A stretch of DNA of 64,000 nt, taken from positions 1,302,001 through 1,366,000 of the forward strand of contig NC_012796.1 in the NCBI RefSeq assembly GCF_000010665.1, given 5' to 3'. The first letter of the stretch is position 1, and each line of letters opens with the position of its first letter. The translations under genes were made by a program, and so were the position numbers. The DNA comes from Solidesulfovibrio magneticus RS-1. GTDB lineage: Bacteria > Desulfobacterota > Desulfovibrionia > Desulfovibrionales > Desulfovibrionaceae. The notes beneath the pieces were generated by a model. The model searched no databases. It was not told the origin of the DNA and was given only the letters and a program-made list of their open reading frames with translations. Shown here piece after piece: positions 16,533-25,581 of the stretch.

Positions 16533-18719
16533 ATGTCGACCATTAAAGTGGCCGTCTCGGGCCAGCCCAACTGCGGCAAAAGCACCATGTTCAACGCCCT
16601 GACCGGCGGTTCGGCCCGGGTCGGCAACTATCCCGGCATCACCGTGGACCGCCTGGAAGGCGTGTATCAGCAAAACGGCGACAAGATCCATCTGGTCGAT
16701 CTGCCCGGCACCTATTCCCTGACCTCCTATTCCATGGAGGAGCTGGTCGCCCGCAACGTCATCGTGGACGAGCACCCCGACGTGGTCATCAACATGATCG
16801 ACGCCACGGCCCTGGAGCGCAGCCTCTATCTGGCCGTGCAGTTCATGGAGATCGGCGCGCCCATGGTCCTTGGCCTCAACATGATGGACGAGGTCAAGCG
16901 CAACGGCGTGACCATCGACGTCAAAAAGCTTTCCGCGCTGCTTGGCGTGCCCGTGGTGCCCTGCGTGGCCCGGGTGGGCGAGGGCCGCGAGGCGCTCATG
17001 AAGGCCGTGGCCGCCGCCTACAAGGCGTCAAACGGCAAGTGGAAGCCCATCCAGCTGTCCTACGGCCCGGAACTCGACCCGGTCATCGAGCGCATGACCG
17101 CGCTCATCGCCGAGGCCGGCTTTCTGGCCGGCCGCCACGATCCCCGTTGGGTGGCGATTAAATACCTGGAAAACGACGAACAGGTCATCGAGGAGGGCCG
17201 GGCCGCCGGTTCGCTTTCGGCCAAACTCGAAGCCCTGTGCCAGGAAGCCGAGGTCCACACCCGCCAGCACGTCGGGACCACCCCCGACGCCATCATCGCC
17301 GACTGGCGCTACGGTTTTATCAACGGCCTGCTCAAGCAGGGCGTGGTGTCCGGCGGCGACGAGCTGCGCCGCACCTCCTCGGACTCCATTGACCGCGTCG
17401 TCACCCACAAGGTGCTTGGCCCCATCCTCATGCTGGCCGTGTTGTGGGTCATGTTTCAGATCACCTTCACCCTGGGCGCCTATCCCCAGGGCTGGATCGA
17501 GGACGGCTTCACCTGGCTGGCCGGCCTTGGCACGCAGTTCATCCCCGAGGGCGATCTCCAGTCGCTGGTCGTGTCCGGCATCATCGGCGGCGTGGGTTCG
17601 GTCATCGGCTTCACCCCGCTTATCTGCATCATGTTCGCCATGCTCGTCTTCCTGGAAGACCTCGGCTACATGGCGCGCGTGGCCTACATGATGGACAAGG
17701 TCATGCGGATATTCGGCCTGCACGGCATGTCGGTCATGCCGCTGATCATGTCCGGCGGCATCCCCGGCGGCTGCGCCGTGCCGGGCGTCATGTGCGCGCG
17801 CACCCTGCGCAGCCCCCGCGAGCGCCTGGCCACCATCCTCACCGCCCCCTTCATGGTCTGCGGAGCCAAGACCACGGCCTACCTCATGCTCGTGGCCGCC
17901 TTTTTCCCGGACAACCCCACCCGGGCCATGTTCCTGGTGGTGCTGGCCGCCTGGGGCTTCGTGCTTCTCGTGTCGCGGCTTTTGCGCTCCACCGTGGTCA
18001 AGGGCGAGTCCACGCCTTTTGTCATGGAGATTCCGCCCTACCGCCTGCCCACCCTGCGCGGCGTGATCCACCACACCCTGGAGCGGGTCTGGCAGTACGT
18101 CAAGAAGGCCGGCACCGTGATCCTGGCCGTGTCGATTCTCATGTGGGCCGTCATGACCTTCCCCAAGCTCTCCGAGGAGACCGTGGCCGCCTACGACGCC
18201 AAGCGCGACGCCGCCGCGGAGCAGGTCAAGGCCGCCAACCCGGACGCCAACGAGGAAGAGCTGGCCGCGCTCACCGAGGACGCCACCAAGGCCATCGAGG
18301 ATGAGCAAAACGAAGAGGCCCTCAAAAACTCCATCGGCGGGCGGGTGAGCCAGTTCATCAGCCCGGCCACCGAGCTGGCGGGCTTCCCCTGGCAGGCCAA
18401 CGTGGCCCTGATCGGCGCGTTCGCGGCCAAGGAAGTCTTCGTCTCCACCATGGCCACGGCCTATTCCATGGGCGAGGTCGATCCCGAGGAATCGGAGTCT
18501 TTAAGCGAAAAGCTGGCCGCCGACCCGGCCTGGACCCTGCCGGCCATCTTAAGCGTCTTCGTCTTCATGCTTCTTTACACGCCCTGCATGGTCACGGTGG
18601 TGGCCATCGCCAAGGAAACCAACTGGAAGTGGGCCACCTTCTCGGTCTTCGGCTCCATGGCCTTCGCCTTCGCGGTGTCGGTGGCCATCTACCAGATCGG
18701 CAAGCTGATCCTCGTCTGA
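16533..18719 (+). CDS. feoB: Ferrous iron transport protein FeoB
   Basis: The 728-aa inner-membrane Fe2+ transporter has an N-terminal G domain with GQPNCGKSTMFNAL (G1), GNYPGITVDRLEG (switch I), DLPGTYS (G3) and LNMMDE (G4). A helical spacer domain and the membrane part follow, with the gate motifs GGIPGGCAVPGVMCARTL and AAFAAKEVF-like sequence. A charged insert rich in Ala/Glu (near residues 550-590) interrupts the membrane region, as often seen in FeoB. It is cotranscribed with feoA under the Fur-like promoter. Confidence 0.98.
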   Translation: MSTIKVAVSGQPNCGKSTMFNALTGGSARVGNYPGITVDRLEGVYQQNGDKIHLVDLPGTYSLTSYSMEELVARNVIVDEHPDVVINMIDATALERSLYLAVQFMEIGAPMVLGLNMMDEVKRNGVTIDVKKLSALLGVPVVPCVARVGEGREALMKAVAAAYKASNGKWKPIQLSYGPELDPVIERMTALIAEAGFLAGRHDPRWVAIKYLENDEQVIEEGRAAGSLSAKLEALCQEAEVHTRQHVGTTPDAIIADWRYGFINGLLKQGVVSGGDELRRTSSDSIDRVVTHKVLGPILMLAVLWVMFQITFTLGAYPQGWIEDGFTWLAGLGTQFIPEGDLQSLVVSGIIGGVGSVIGFTPLICIMFAMLVFLEDLGYMARVAYMMDKVMRIFGLHGMSVMPLIMSGGIPGGCAVPGVMCARTLRSPRERLATILTAPFMVCGAKTTAYLMLVAAFFPDNPTRAMFLVVLAAWGFVLLVSRLLRSTVVKGESTPFVMEIPPYRLPTLRGVIHHTLERVWQYVKKAGTVILAVSILMWAVMTFPKLSEETVAAYDAKRDAAAEQVKAANPDANEEELAALTEDATKAIEDEQNEEALKNSIGGRVSQFISPATELAGFPWQANVALIGAFAAKEVFVSTMATAYSMGEVDPEESESLSEKLAADPAWTLPAILSVFVFMLLYTPCMVTVVAIAKETNWKWATFSVFGSMAFAFAVSVAIYQIGKLILV

Positions 18720-18739
18720 CGCCGTCGCCAACCGACGCC

Positions 18740-18775
18740 AAAGCGCCCGGAGAGGTTTGTCTCTCCGGGCGCTTT
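18740..18775. terminator. Terminator between convergent feoB and nikE
   Basis: AAAGCGCCCGGAGAG pairs perfectly with CTCTCCGGGCGCTTT (15-bp stem, short loop). A- and T-rich ends on both sides suit bidirectional termination. Confidence 0.9.
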
Positions 18776-18845
18776 CTTGTGGAGGAGAGGGCCGGCGGGC
18801 CGGGTTTCGGGGCGGACGGTGCCCCGGCGGCGCGCCGGGTGCGCG

Positions 18846-19673
18846 TCAGGCCGGCGCCTCGCCCTTGGCCGGGTCCGGACAGCCGCCGCCCGGCCGGGCC
18901 GGCAGCAGGGCGCAGGCCAGTTCGGCAAAGCCCGGGTCGTCGTGGCCGAACCGCCCGCCCCGGCAGGTAGCCCGCTCCACGATGCGGCCATCGCGCATGA
19001 CCGCCGCCTCGCCGCAAAGCCGCGCCACCACCCGCAGGTCGTGGGAGATGAAAAGACAGCTCACGCCGGACTCGCGGCCAAGGGCGGCCAGCAGGTCCAT
19101 GACCTGGGCCTGGGCCAGCATGTCCAGGGAACTGACGGCTTCGTCCAGGACGAGCACCTCGGGCGAGGAGGCCATGGCCCTGGCGATGCAGGCCCGCTGG
19201 AGCTGGCCGCCGCTTAACTGCGACGGCCGCTTGGCCACAAAGGCCCCCGGCAGTCCCACCCGTTCCAGGAGTTCCCCGGCCCGGCGCAGTTGCTGCCCGC
19301 GGCTGGCCCGGTCGAAGTTGGCCAGGGGCTCGCCGATGGTCTCGCCGATGGTCAGGCGCGGATTGACCGCGCCGTGGAAGTTCTGGAAGACCACCTGGAC
19401 GTTTCGCCGGTAGAGCCGCCAGTCCGGGCCGGACAGGCGGCGAATGTCGCGCCCCTTGTAGCGCACGAGGCCGGCGTCGGGGCGCTCCAACCCAAGCAGC
19501 AGCCGGCCCAGGGTCGATTTGCCGCAGCCGCTGCGGCCCACCAACCCCAGGCGCTGGCCCGCCGCCAGGGACAGGTCCACGCCGGCAAGCACCGGCTTTT
19601 TCACGCCTCCGCCGAACATGCCGCCCTGGGCGTAGCCCTTGGCGACCTCCACCGCTTCCAATACCGGGGTCAT
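18846..19673 (-). CDS. nikE: Nickel ABC transporter ATP-binding protein NikE
   Basis: The 275-aa ABC ATPase has Walker A GRSGCGKSTLG, Q-loop QVVFQNFHGAVNP, signature LSGGQLQRACIARA, Walker B VLVLDEAVSSLD and the switch histidine in FISHDL. It pairs with NikD to power NikBC. The start overlaps nikD by 4 nt. Assignment to nickel rather than peptide follows from the strongly NikA-like binding protein in the operon. The C-terminal Gly/Pro-rich tail is variable. Confidence 0.9.
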   Translation of the reverse strand: MTPVLEAVEVAKGYAQGGMFGGGVKKPVLAGVDLSLAAGQRLGLVGRSGCGKSTLGRLLLGLERPDAGLVRYKGRDIRRLSGPDWRLYRRNVQVVFQNFHGAVNPRLTIGETIGEPLANFDRASRGQQLRRAGELLERVGLPGAFVAKRPSQLSGGQLQRACIARAMASSPEVLVLDEAVSSLDMLAQAQVMDLLAALGRESGVSCLFISHDLRVVARLCGEAAVMRDGRIVERATCRGGRFGHDDPGFAELACALLPARPGGGCPDPAKGEAPA

Positions 19674-20485
19674 GGCCTGGCTCCTTGGTCGTTTGCGGCG
19701 CGCGGCGACGGGGCCGCCAGGGCGTCGTGGAGATCGTAATGGGCCGTAAGCAAGGTGCGGCCGTAGTCGCTTTGGGGGGCCTCGAAAAAGGCCGCGGCCG
19801 ACCCGGTTTCCAGGAGCCGGCCGTGGCGCATGACGGCCACCCGGTCGGCCAGCCGGGCGGCCACGGACAGATCGTGGGTGACCAGCAGCACGGCCAGGCC
19901 GCGTGAGCGGCGCAGGGCGTCGATGCAGTCAAGGGCCTTGGCCTGGGCCGGCATGTCGAGGTCGGTGGTGGGTTCGTCGGCCAAAAGCAGGCCCGGATCG
20001 CCGAGCATGGCCAGGGCCAGCATGACCCGCTGGAGCATGCCGCCGCTGAGCTGGAACGGATAGAGCGGCAAGAGCGTCCCGGGGGCGTCGAAACCGACCT
20101 CGGCCAGGGCGGCCACGGCCCGGATATCCGGCGCGCCGCCAAGGCCCAGGCCGCGCACGGTCTCGCGGAAATGCCCGCGCACGGTCATGACCGGATCAAA
20201 GCAGCTCGACGGATTTTGCAGCACCATGGCCGCGTCGCGGCCCCGGCGGACGGTTTCCCGGCCGCCCACGCGGATGCGCCCGGCGGTTTGGCGCACTCCG
20301 GGGGGCAAGAGGTCCATGACCGCCAGGCAGGTCATGGATTTGCCCGAGCCGGATTCGCCGATAAGGGCCAGCACCTCGCCCGGGGCCACGGACAGACCAA
20401 GTCCGCGCACCAGGGGCGTTTCGTGGGGCGGGCGGCCGGCAACAATGTCGAGATTTTCGACGGCGAGGACGGGATTAGTGGCCAT
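19670..20485 (-). CDS. nikD: Nickel ABC transporter ATP-binding protein NikD
   Basis: Walker A is GESGSGKSMTC, the signature is LSGGMLQRVMLALAM, Walker B is LLLADEPTTDLD, and the switch histidine is in LVTHDLSVAARL. The ATG at 20485 (271 aa) has GGAG upstream; the frame is open six codons further. It overlaps nikC by 11 nt and nikE by 4 nt, so translation of the two ATPases is coupled. Confidence 0.9.
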   Translation of the reverse strand: MATNPVLAVENLDIVAGRPPHETPLVRGLGLSVAPGEVLALIGESGSGKSMTCLAVMDLLPPGVRQTAGRIRVGGRETVRRGRDAAMVLQNPSSCFDPVMTVRGHFRETVRGLGLGGAPDIRAVAALAEVGFDAPGTLLPLYPFQLSGGMLQRVMLALAMLGDPGLLLADEPTTDLDMPAQAKALDCIDALRRSRGLAVLLVTHDLSVAARLADRVAVMRHGRLLETGSAAAFFEAPQSDYGRTLLTAHYDLHDALAAPSPRAANDQGARP

Positions 20486-21314
20486 GGTCCAGCTCCGAGG
20501 CAAGATGGGGGTCGAGGCGGTCGCGCAGGGCGTCGCCCAGGATGTTGGCGGCCATGACCGACAGGAAGATCATCAGCCCCGGAAAGAGCATGAGTTGGGG
20601 AGCGGTGCGCAGAAACTGCCGGGCGTCGCCGATCATGACGCCCCATTCCGGGGTCGGCGGCTGCACCCCCAGGCCCAGGAATGACAGGCCCGAGACGTGG
20701 AGCATCATGTGGCCGATGTCCAGGCTGGCCAGCACCGCCATCTGGGCCGCCACCGGCGGCAGGATGTGGCGCGCCCCCAGGAGCAGGGCCGGCGTGCCGG
20801 CCACCTTGGCGGCCAGGACATGCTCGCGGTTTCGCAACTGCAGCACCATGCCGCGCACCATGCGGGCGTACCAGGCCCAATGGGTCATGACGATGGCGAT
20901 GATGACGTTGGTCAGCCCCGTGCCCAGGATGCCGATGAGAAACAGGGCCAGGATGAAGGTGGGGAAGGTCAGGATCACGTCGCACAGGCGCATGATGACG
21001 GCGTCGGCCGTGCCGCCGAGATAGCCCGAGGCTCCGCCGACGACAAACGACAGGATCAGGATGGCGGCGATGATGACCGCCACCGAGCCCAGGGAGGCCC
21101 GGGCGCCGTAGACCAGCCGCGAATAGATGGAGCGGCCCAGGTGGTCGGTGCCCAGGGGTTCGGACAGGCTTGGCGGTTCGAGCTTGCGGCCGATGTCGGT
21201 GTGGTCGGGATTGGCTGTGGCCAGAAACGGGGCAAAGGCGGCCATGGCGACGAGGACGGCGGCCACGATCAGGGCCATGGCCGTGAGTTTCTTGGCGAAA
21301 AGGGCGCGCATCAT
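20475..21314 (-). CDS. nikC: Nickel ABC transporter permease NikC
   Basis: The 279-aa DppC/NikC-type permease has an N-terminal helix, then LGTDHLGRSIYSRLVYGAR, a hallmark of this family. Five further helices follow, with the ATPase-contact EAA-like loop (LAAKVAGTPALLLGARHILPP). The start overlaps the nikB stop (ATGA) and has GGGAGG upstream; a second ATG is adjacent. Confidence 0.92.
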   Translation of the reverse strand: MMRALFAKKLTAMALIVAAVLVAMAAFAPFLATANPDHTDIGRKLEPPSLSEPLGTDHLGRSIYSRLVYGARASLGSVAVIIAAILILSFVVGGASGYLGGTADAVIMRLCDVILTFPTFILALFLIGILGTGLTNVIIAIVMTHWAWYARMVRGMVLQLRNREHVLAAKVAGTPALLLGARHILPPVAAQMAVLASLDIGHMMLHVSGLSFLGLGVQPPTPEWGVMIGDARQFLRTAPQLMLFPGLMIFLSVMAANILGDALRDRLDPHLASELDHGH

Positions 21315-22258
21315 GCCCGGCCTCCCTGGCCGCCCAGGCGCATCCTCGGGTCGGCCACGGCATAGGCGATGTCCACGGCCAGATTGCAGACCACGAAGAT
21401 GACGGTCATGACCAGCATGAAGCACTGCAGCACCGGGAAATCGCGGTTGTAGATGCTGGAAACGGCGTAGCGCCCGACCCCGGGCCAGGAAAAGACGCTC
21501 TCCACCACCACCGCGCCGCCCAGCAGCTCGCCCACGTGCATGCCCGTGGCCGTGAGGATGGGAATAAGCGCGTTGACGAACATGTGCCGCCACACCACCG
21601 TGCCCTCGCCGACCCCGCGCGCCCGGGCGTAGAGGATGAAGCGGTGGTGCATGGTTTCGAGCATGCTGGCCCGAATGAGGCGGGTGTTGACGGCCAGGGA
21701 CATCAGCGCCAGCGAAACCGCCGGCATGACGAGATGGGAAAGCCCGCCGCGCCCCAGGGGCGGCAGCCAGCCAAGCTGCACGGAAAACAGCCATACCAGC
21801 AAAAAGCCGAACCAGAAATTGGGTATGGACACGCCGGCAAAGGCCACGGCCCGGGTCAGGTGGTCCAGGGCGGTGTCGCGCCTTAGCGCCGCAGCCACGC
21901 CCATGGGCACGGACAGGCCCAGGGTGATCAAAAGCGACGCGCCGGCCAGTTCCAAGGTGGCCGGCAGATAATAGAGGATTTCATCCATGACCGGGCGTCC
22001 GGTGACGTAGGAACGGCCGAAGTCCAGTCGCGCGGCCTTGGCCAGCCAGGTCGCGTATTGGGCGGACAGCGGCTTGTCCAGGCCCAGGGTTTCCCGGGCC
22101 AAGGCCAGGTTCTCGGTGGTGGGGGGAATCTGGGACAGGCGCAGATAGGCCATGGCCGGGTCGCCAGGGGCCAACCGCAGGATGGCGAAGATGACCAGGG
22201 ACACGGCCAGCAAAATGACCGGCAACACGGCCAGCCGGCGCAGAATATAGGACAGCAC
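21311..22258 (-). CDS. nikB: Nickel ABC transporter permease NikB
   Basis: The 315-aa DppB/NikB-type permease shows the N-terminal MLSYILRRLAVLPVILLAVS helix and the LGLDKPLSAQYATWL periplasmic segment. An EAA loop (YARARGVGEGTVVWRHMFVN) and six helices are present. AAGGAG lies upstream. It is separated from nikA by 154 nt containing a perfect hairpin. Confidence 0.92.
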   Translation of the reverse strand: MLSYILRRLAVLPVILLAVSLVIFAILRLAPGDPAMAYLRLSQIPPTTENLALARETLGLDKPLSAQYATWLAKAARLDFGRSYVTGRPVMDEILYYLPATLELAGASLLITLGLSVPMGVAAALRRDTALDHLTRAVAFAGVSIPNFWFGFLLVWLFSVQLGWLPPLGRGGLSHLVMPAVSLALMSLAVNTRLIRASMLETMHHRFILYARARGVGEGTVVWRHMFVNALIPILTATGMHVGELLGGAVVVESVFSWPGVGRYAVSSIYNRDFPVLQCFMLVMTVIFVVCNLAVDIAYAVADPRMRLGGQGGRA

Positions 22259-22273
22259 GGGGCACTCCTTGGC

Positions 22274-22303
22274 CGGCCGGGCCGCCTGTTGGCGGCCCGG
22301 CCG
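22274..22303 (-). promoter_or_regulatory. Intercistronic hairpin between nikA and nikB
   Basis: CGGCCGGGCCGCC and GGCGGCCCGGCCG form a perfect 13-bp stem with a 4-nt loop immediately before the nikB ribosome site. There is no T-run. It probably stabilises the nikA message or limits transcription or translation into nikBCDE. Similar hairpins follow livK and tupA. Confidence 0.7.
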
Positions 22304-22412
22304 TCGCTAGCGTCATGTTCGGGCAATCCCTGAACGCTAGTCCGTACGGTAATAGTCTTGAATCATTTGGCATTCATGCAAAAAAACTTAAGTGGTTTTT
22401 GCGGGTGACGCA

Positions 22413-23996
22413 TTAGCGTTTGGTCATGCCCTCGAAGGGAATCTCGTACTTGGTCGGCATGAAACCGGGGTCCGTGACGTCCTGGCGATGGACCACGATG
22501 TTGGTCATGTTGGTCAGGGGCAGGTAGACGGCCTGCTCATGCAGGGTGGTCAGAATGTCCTTGTACAGGGCGGCGCGTTTATCCTCGTCGGTGGAGGTCA
22601 GTGCCTGGGTGATCTTGGCGTCGATGTTGGCCTTCATGGGCAGCCCGACCTGGGCCTGGTAGTCGGCGTGGGAGGGGGAACGCATGGAGCCGACCACGGC
22701 GTGGGGCTCGTAGGGGGGGCCTGAGGTGTCGTTGAAGATGATGCCGAAGTCGCCGTCGTGCTGGCGCTTGCCAAAGGCGTCGCTTTCCTCGCCGACCAGA
22801 CGGATGCGCATGCCGACCTTGGCCAGCTCCCCCTGCATGAGTTCGGCGATGAACTTTTGCAGGGCGTCGTTGCCGATGAAGCACAAGTCGATTTCCAGGT
22901 CCTGGCCGTCCTTCTGGCGCACGGACGCGCCCTTGGGGAGCTTCCAGCCGGCGTCGTCCAGAAGCTTTTCGGCCTTGGCCGGGTCAAGGGCGAAAGGCGG
23001 CAGCTTGAGGTCGCAGTAGGGGATGTCCGAGGCGAAAAGCGTGTCGGCCGGCTTTTCCACGTCCAGGAACACGCCCTTGACCAGGGCCGCCTTGTCCACG
23101 GCGTGGGCCACGGCCTGGCGCACGGCCAGGTCGCGGGTGGGGCCGCGCCCGGAGTTGAGGCACAGGGCGCGTGTGCCCAGGGGGCCGGAGATCCCGGTGA
23201 CGTTGGCCTTGTCGGCGGCCAGCAGCTTGAAGGCGTCCATGCCGATCTGGCCCGAGGCATGGCCGCCGGAACCGTAGATGAGATCCACGTCGCCGGTCTC
23301 GTAGGCGGTCAGCCGGGCGTTGGGATCGGAGATGACCTTGACGCGCACGCGCTCCAGGGCCGGCTTTTTGCCCCAGTACTTGTCGTTTCGTATAAACAGG
23401 TCGTACTCGCCGAGTTTGGTTTCGGTCAGGAGCCACGGCCCGGTGCCCACGGCCTTCTTGAGGCCCTTGGACGTGTCGCCGTCCTCGGGGAAGACGGCCG
23501 GCGAGGCAAAGCGCAGGGGGCGGATCAGGGACAGTTCCTGGAGGGCCGGATAATAGGGACTTTTGAGTTTCATGACGAAGGTGGCCGGGTCCGGAGCTTC
23601 CAGGACGTCGAGCTGGTTGACGAGTTCCAGCCATTTGTGGCGGGCGAGATTTTTACGCACGGCCTCGAAATTGGCCTTGACCGCGGCCGCGTCAAAGGGC
23701 GTGCCGTCGGAGAAGGTCACCCCCTGGCGCAGGTGGAAGGTGTAGGTGCGCCCGTCAGGGGAGATGTCCCAGCGCTCGGCCAGCCAGGGCACGATCTTGC
23801 CGCCTTCGGCGTAGCGCACCAGGGGCTCGTAGAGCATGTTCTGGGCGTACATCTGGTTGGGGGAGTAGAGGTGGGGATTAAGCGGCCCGCAGTTGGACTG
23901 CCAGGAAAAGACCAGCTCGTTCCCGCCGGCCAGGGCCGGGGCGGCCGGGACGGCGAGCAACAGGGCCAGGGCCAGGACGCGGAAGAAAATCGCCAT
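22413..23996 (-). CDS. nikA: Nickel ABC transporter periplasmic binding protein NikA
   Basis: The 527-aa SBP_bac_5 protein has a signal peptide (FFRVLALALLLAVPAAPALA). Mature-domain features follow E. coli NikA closely: NCGPLNPHLYSPNQMYAQ, VPWLAERWDISPDG, GTGPWLLTETKLGEYDLF, SMRSPSHADYQAQVGL and HEQAVYLPL. NikA binds Ni2+ with histidine or another chelator in the periplasm. The ATG at 23996 has GGGAGC upstream; a longer frame reaching 24209 is not supported. It is the first gene of the nik operon. Confidence 0.95.
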   Translation of the reverse strand: MAIFFRVLALALLLAVPAAPALAGGNELVFSWQSNCGPLNPHLYSPNQMYAQNMLYEPLVRYAEGGKIVPWLAERWDISPDGRTYTFHLRQGVTFSDGTPFDAAAVKANFEAVRKNLARHKWLELVNQLDVLEAPDPATFVMKLKSPYYPALQELSLIRPLRFASPAVFPEDGDTSKGLKKAVGTGPWLLTETKLGEYDLFIRNDKYWGKKPALERVRVKVISDPNARLTAYETGDVDLIYGSGGHASGQIGMDAFKLLAADKANVTGISGPLGTRALCLNSGRGPTRDLAVRQAVAHAVDKAALVKGVFLDVEKPADTLFASDIPYCDLKLPPFALDPAKAEKLLDDAGWKLPKGASVRQKDGQDLEIDLCFIGNDALQKFIAELMQGELAKVGMRIRLVGEESDAFGKRQHDGDFGIIFNDTSGPPYEPHAVVGSMRSPSHADYQAQVGLPMKANIDAKITQALTSTDEDKRAALYKDILTTLHEQAVYLPLTNMTNIVVHRQDVTDPGFMPTKYEIPFEGMTKR

Positions 23997-24040
23997 GATC
24001 GTGCTCCCGTTGTGGATACGAAAATTTAAAAAAGTAGCGC

Positions 24041-24069
24041 TTAATAGCAAATACTGTTGAATGAAGCAA
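24041..24069 (-). promoter_or_regulatory. Predicted sigma70 promoter of nikABCDE
   Basis: On the minus strand TTGCTT and TATTAA are separated by exactly 17 nt, in an unusually AT-rich leader 45-75 nt before nikA. No clear NikR palindrome was identified around it. Confidence 0.4.
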
Positions 24070-24212
24070 TCTTCAGCTGACGGAAAAATGGAATCGGCGA
24101 AGGGAGAAGCGTGTCCCAGGCCGTGTCGGTAAGCAGGCGGCGCGGCGGCGAGGGGATGAAAACGGCCCAGCCGGGGCGGCTTCTTCCGCGCCGGCTGGGA
24201 GAAAGCCAAGGC

Positions 24213-24246
24213 AAAAAAAAGCGCCCCGGACGGCTGGTCCGGGGCG
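24213..24246 (-). terminator. Intrinsic terminator of purU
   Basis: Read on the minus strand, a GCCCCGGAC/GTCCGGGGC stem is followed by a run of eight T. Confidence 0.92.
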
Positions 24247-24276
24247 TATGGCGGCGAAAGCGGAAGCGCCGGCGGC

Positions 24277-25134
24277 CTAGCGGAAGACCACGGTCTTGTT
24301 GCCGAAAACGATCACCCGGTCTTCCAGGTGCCAGGTCACGGCCCGGGCCAGCACCGTGCGTTCCAGCTCGCTGCCCATGGCTTTGAGATCGGCCACGCTG
24401 TGGCGATGGGTCACACGAGCGGTGTCCTGCTCGATGATGGGGCCGGCGTCGAGTTCGGCCGTGACGTAGTGGGCCGTGGCCCCGATGAGCTTCACGCCCT
24501 TTTCGTGGGCCTGGCGGTAGGGGTCGGCCCCGACAAAGGCCGGCAGAAAGGAGTGGTGGATGTTGATGACCCGGTTGTCGTAGGGCCGCAGGAAATCCCC
24601 CGAGACCACCCGCATGTAGCGGGCCAGGACCAGCAAGTCCACGCCGGTCCCGAGCAGTTCGGCCATGCGGGCCTCGGCCTCGGGCATGCCGCCGTCGCCC
24701 ACCGGCACGCAGTGGTAGGGCACGCCGAAGCCTTCCACGGCCTCGCGCGGGTCCTCGTGGTTGCCGATGACCATGGCGATGTCGCAGGGCAGCTCCTTGC
24801 GGGCATAGCGCCACAACAGCTCCATCAGGCAGTGGTCGTGGCGCGAGACCAGCACGGCCACGCGTTTGGGCACGTCGGAGTAGGACAACCGCCAGTCCAT
24901 GTCGAAGCGGTTGCCCACCACTTCGCCAAAGGCGGCCTCCAGGGCGGCCCGGGACACGTCGATGTAGGGCGTGTAGAATTCCAGGCGCATGAAAAACGTG
25001 CCGCCCTCGGGATCGGTGGAGTGCTGGTCGAGGTCGATGATGTTGGCCCCGTGGGTGTACAGAAACGTGGTCACGGCGGAGACGATGCCGGGCCGGTCGG
25101 GGCAGGTGATGCGCAGTCGGGCGGTGGCGGACAT
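24277..25134 (-). CDS. purU: Formyltetrahydrofolate deformylase
   Basis: PurU hydrolyses 10-formyl-THF to formate and THF, balancing one-carbon pools. The 285-aa protein has an N-terminal ACT domain ([20 protein letters not shown]) and a C-terminal formyltransferase fold. The latter shows [17 protein letters not shown] and the catalytic [16 protein letters not shown]. The ATG at 25134 has AAGGAC upstream. The frame is open far upstream (to 26850), but this is only antisense openness over livK. Confidence 0.96.
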   Translation of the reverse strand: MSATARLRITCPDRPGIVSAVTTFLYTHGANIIDLDQHSTDPEGGTFFMRLEFYTPYIDVSRAALEAAFGEVVGNRFDMDWRLSYSDVPKRVAVLVSRHDHCLMELLWRYARKELPCDIAMVIGNHEDPREAVEGFGVPYHCVPVGDGGMPEAEARMAELLGTGVDLLVLARYMRVVSGDFLRPYDNRVINIHHSFLPAFVGADPYRQAHEKGVKLIGATAHYVTAELDAGPIIEQDTARVTHRHSVADLKAMGSELERTVLARAVTWHLEDRVIVFGNKTVVFR

Positions 25135-25581
25135 GATTTGTGGTCCTTTTGCGGTTTCTTGGCCGGAAAAACCGGGAAAAAGGGCATAGCCCAGAACGCC
25201 TTCCGACGCCAGCGGGGAGTCGGCAAAGAATGTTCGGACAATATTGTCAAAATCTGAAAATTGTTTTACTGACAGCCGGTCCCAAGGTCCATTGCCGGTT
25301 CCGGCAAGGCCGTTGGCCGAAGCCCGCGGTTTTTCAGCTGGTTCTGGAAAAACGGGCGTCGGGCCTGGGGGACGGGCGAAGCCGAGTGTGCAGGATTTGC
25401 CGGGATACTTGGAAAGTTTAATAATTTCAGTAAATTGGTGATTCGTCCCGTCATCGGATGTTTCACAAAAATGTTGGACGCCTGGGTCCGGGGGATTCCC
25501 TTCAATCTGGACTTGAGCTATAGACCGTGTCTTGGAGTCAAGGTGTAAGTACTTGAAATCGACTGCAAACAGGAGGCGTTC
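25135..25581. other. Divergent purU/livK intergenic region
   Basis: This 447-nt region is lower in GC than its surroundings. It contains the perfect palindrome GACAATATTGTC at 25237-25248. I find no convincing promoter pair for livK (a TATAGA lies at 25519) and no small gene. Confidence 0.6.
25237..25248. promoter_or_regulatory. 12-bp palindrome, possible operator upstream of purU
   Basis: GACAATATTGTC is a perfect inverted repeat in an AT-rich patch about 100 nt upstream of purU. Read toward purU it overlaps a TTGACA that could be a -35. It could be the site of an unidentified regulator. Confidence 0.35.
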
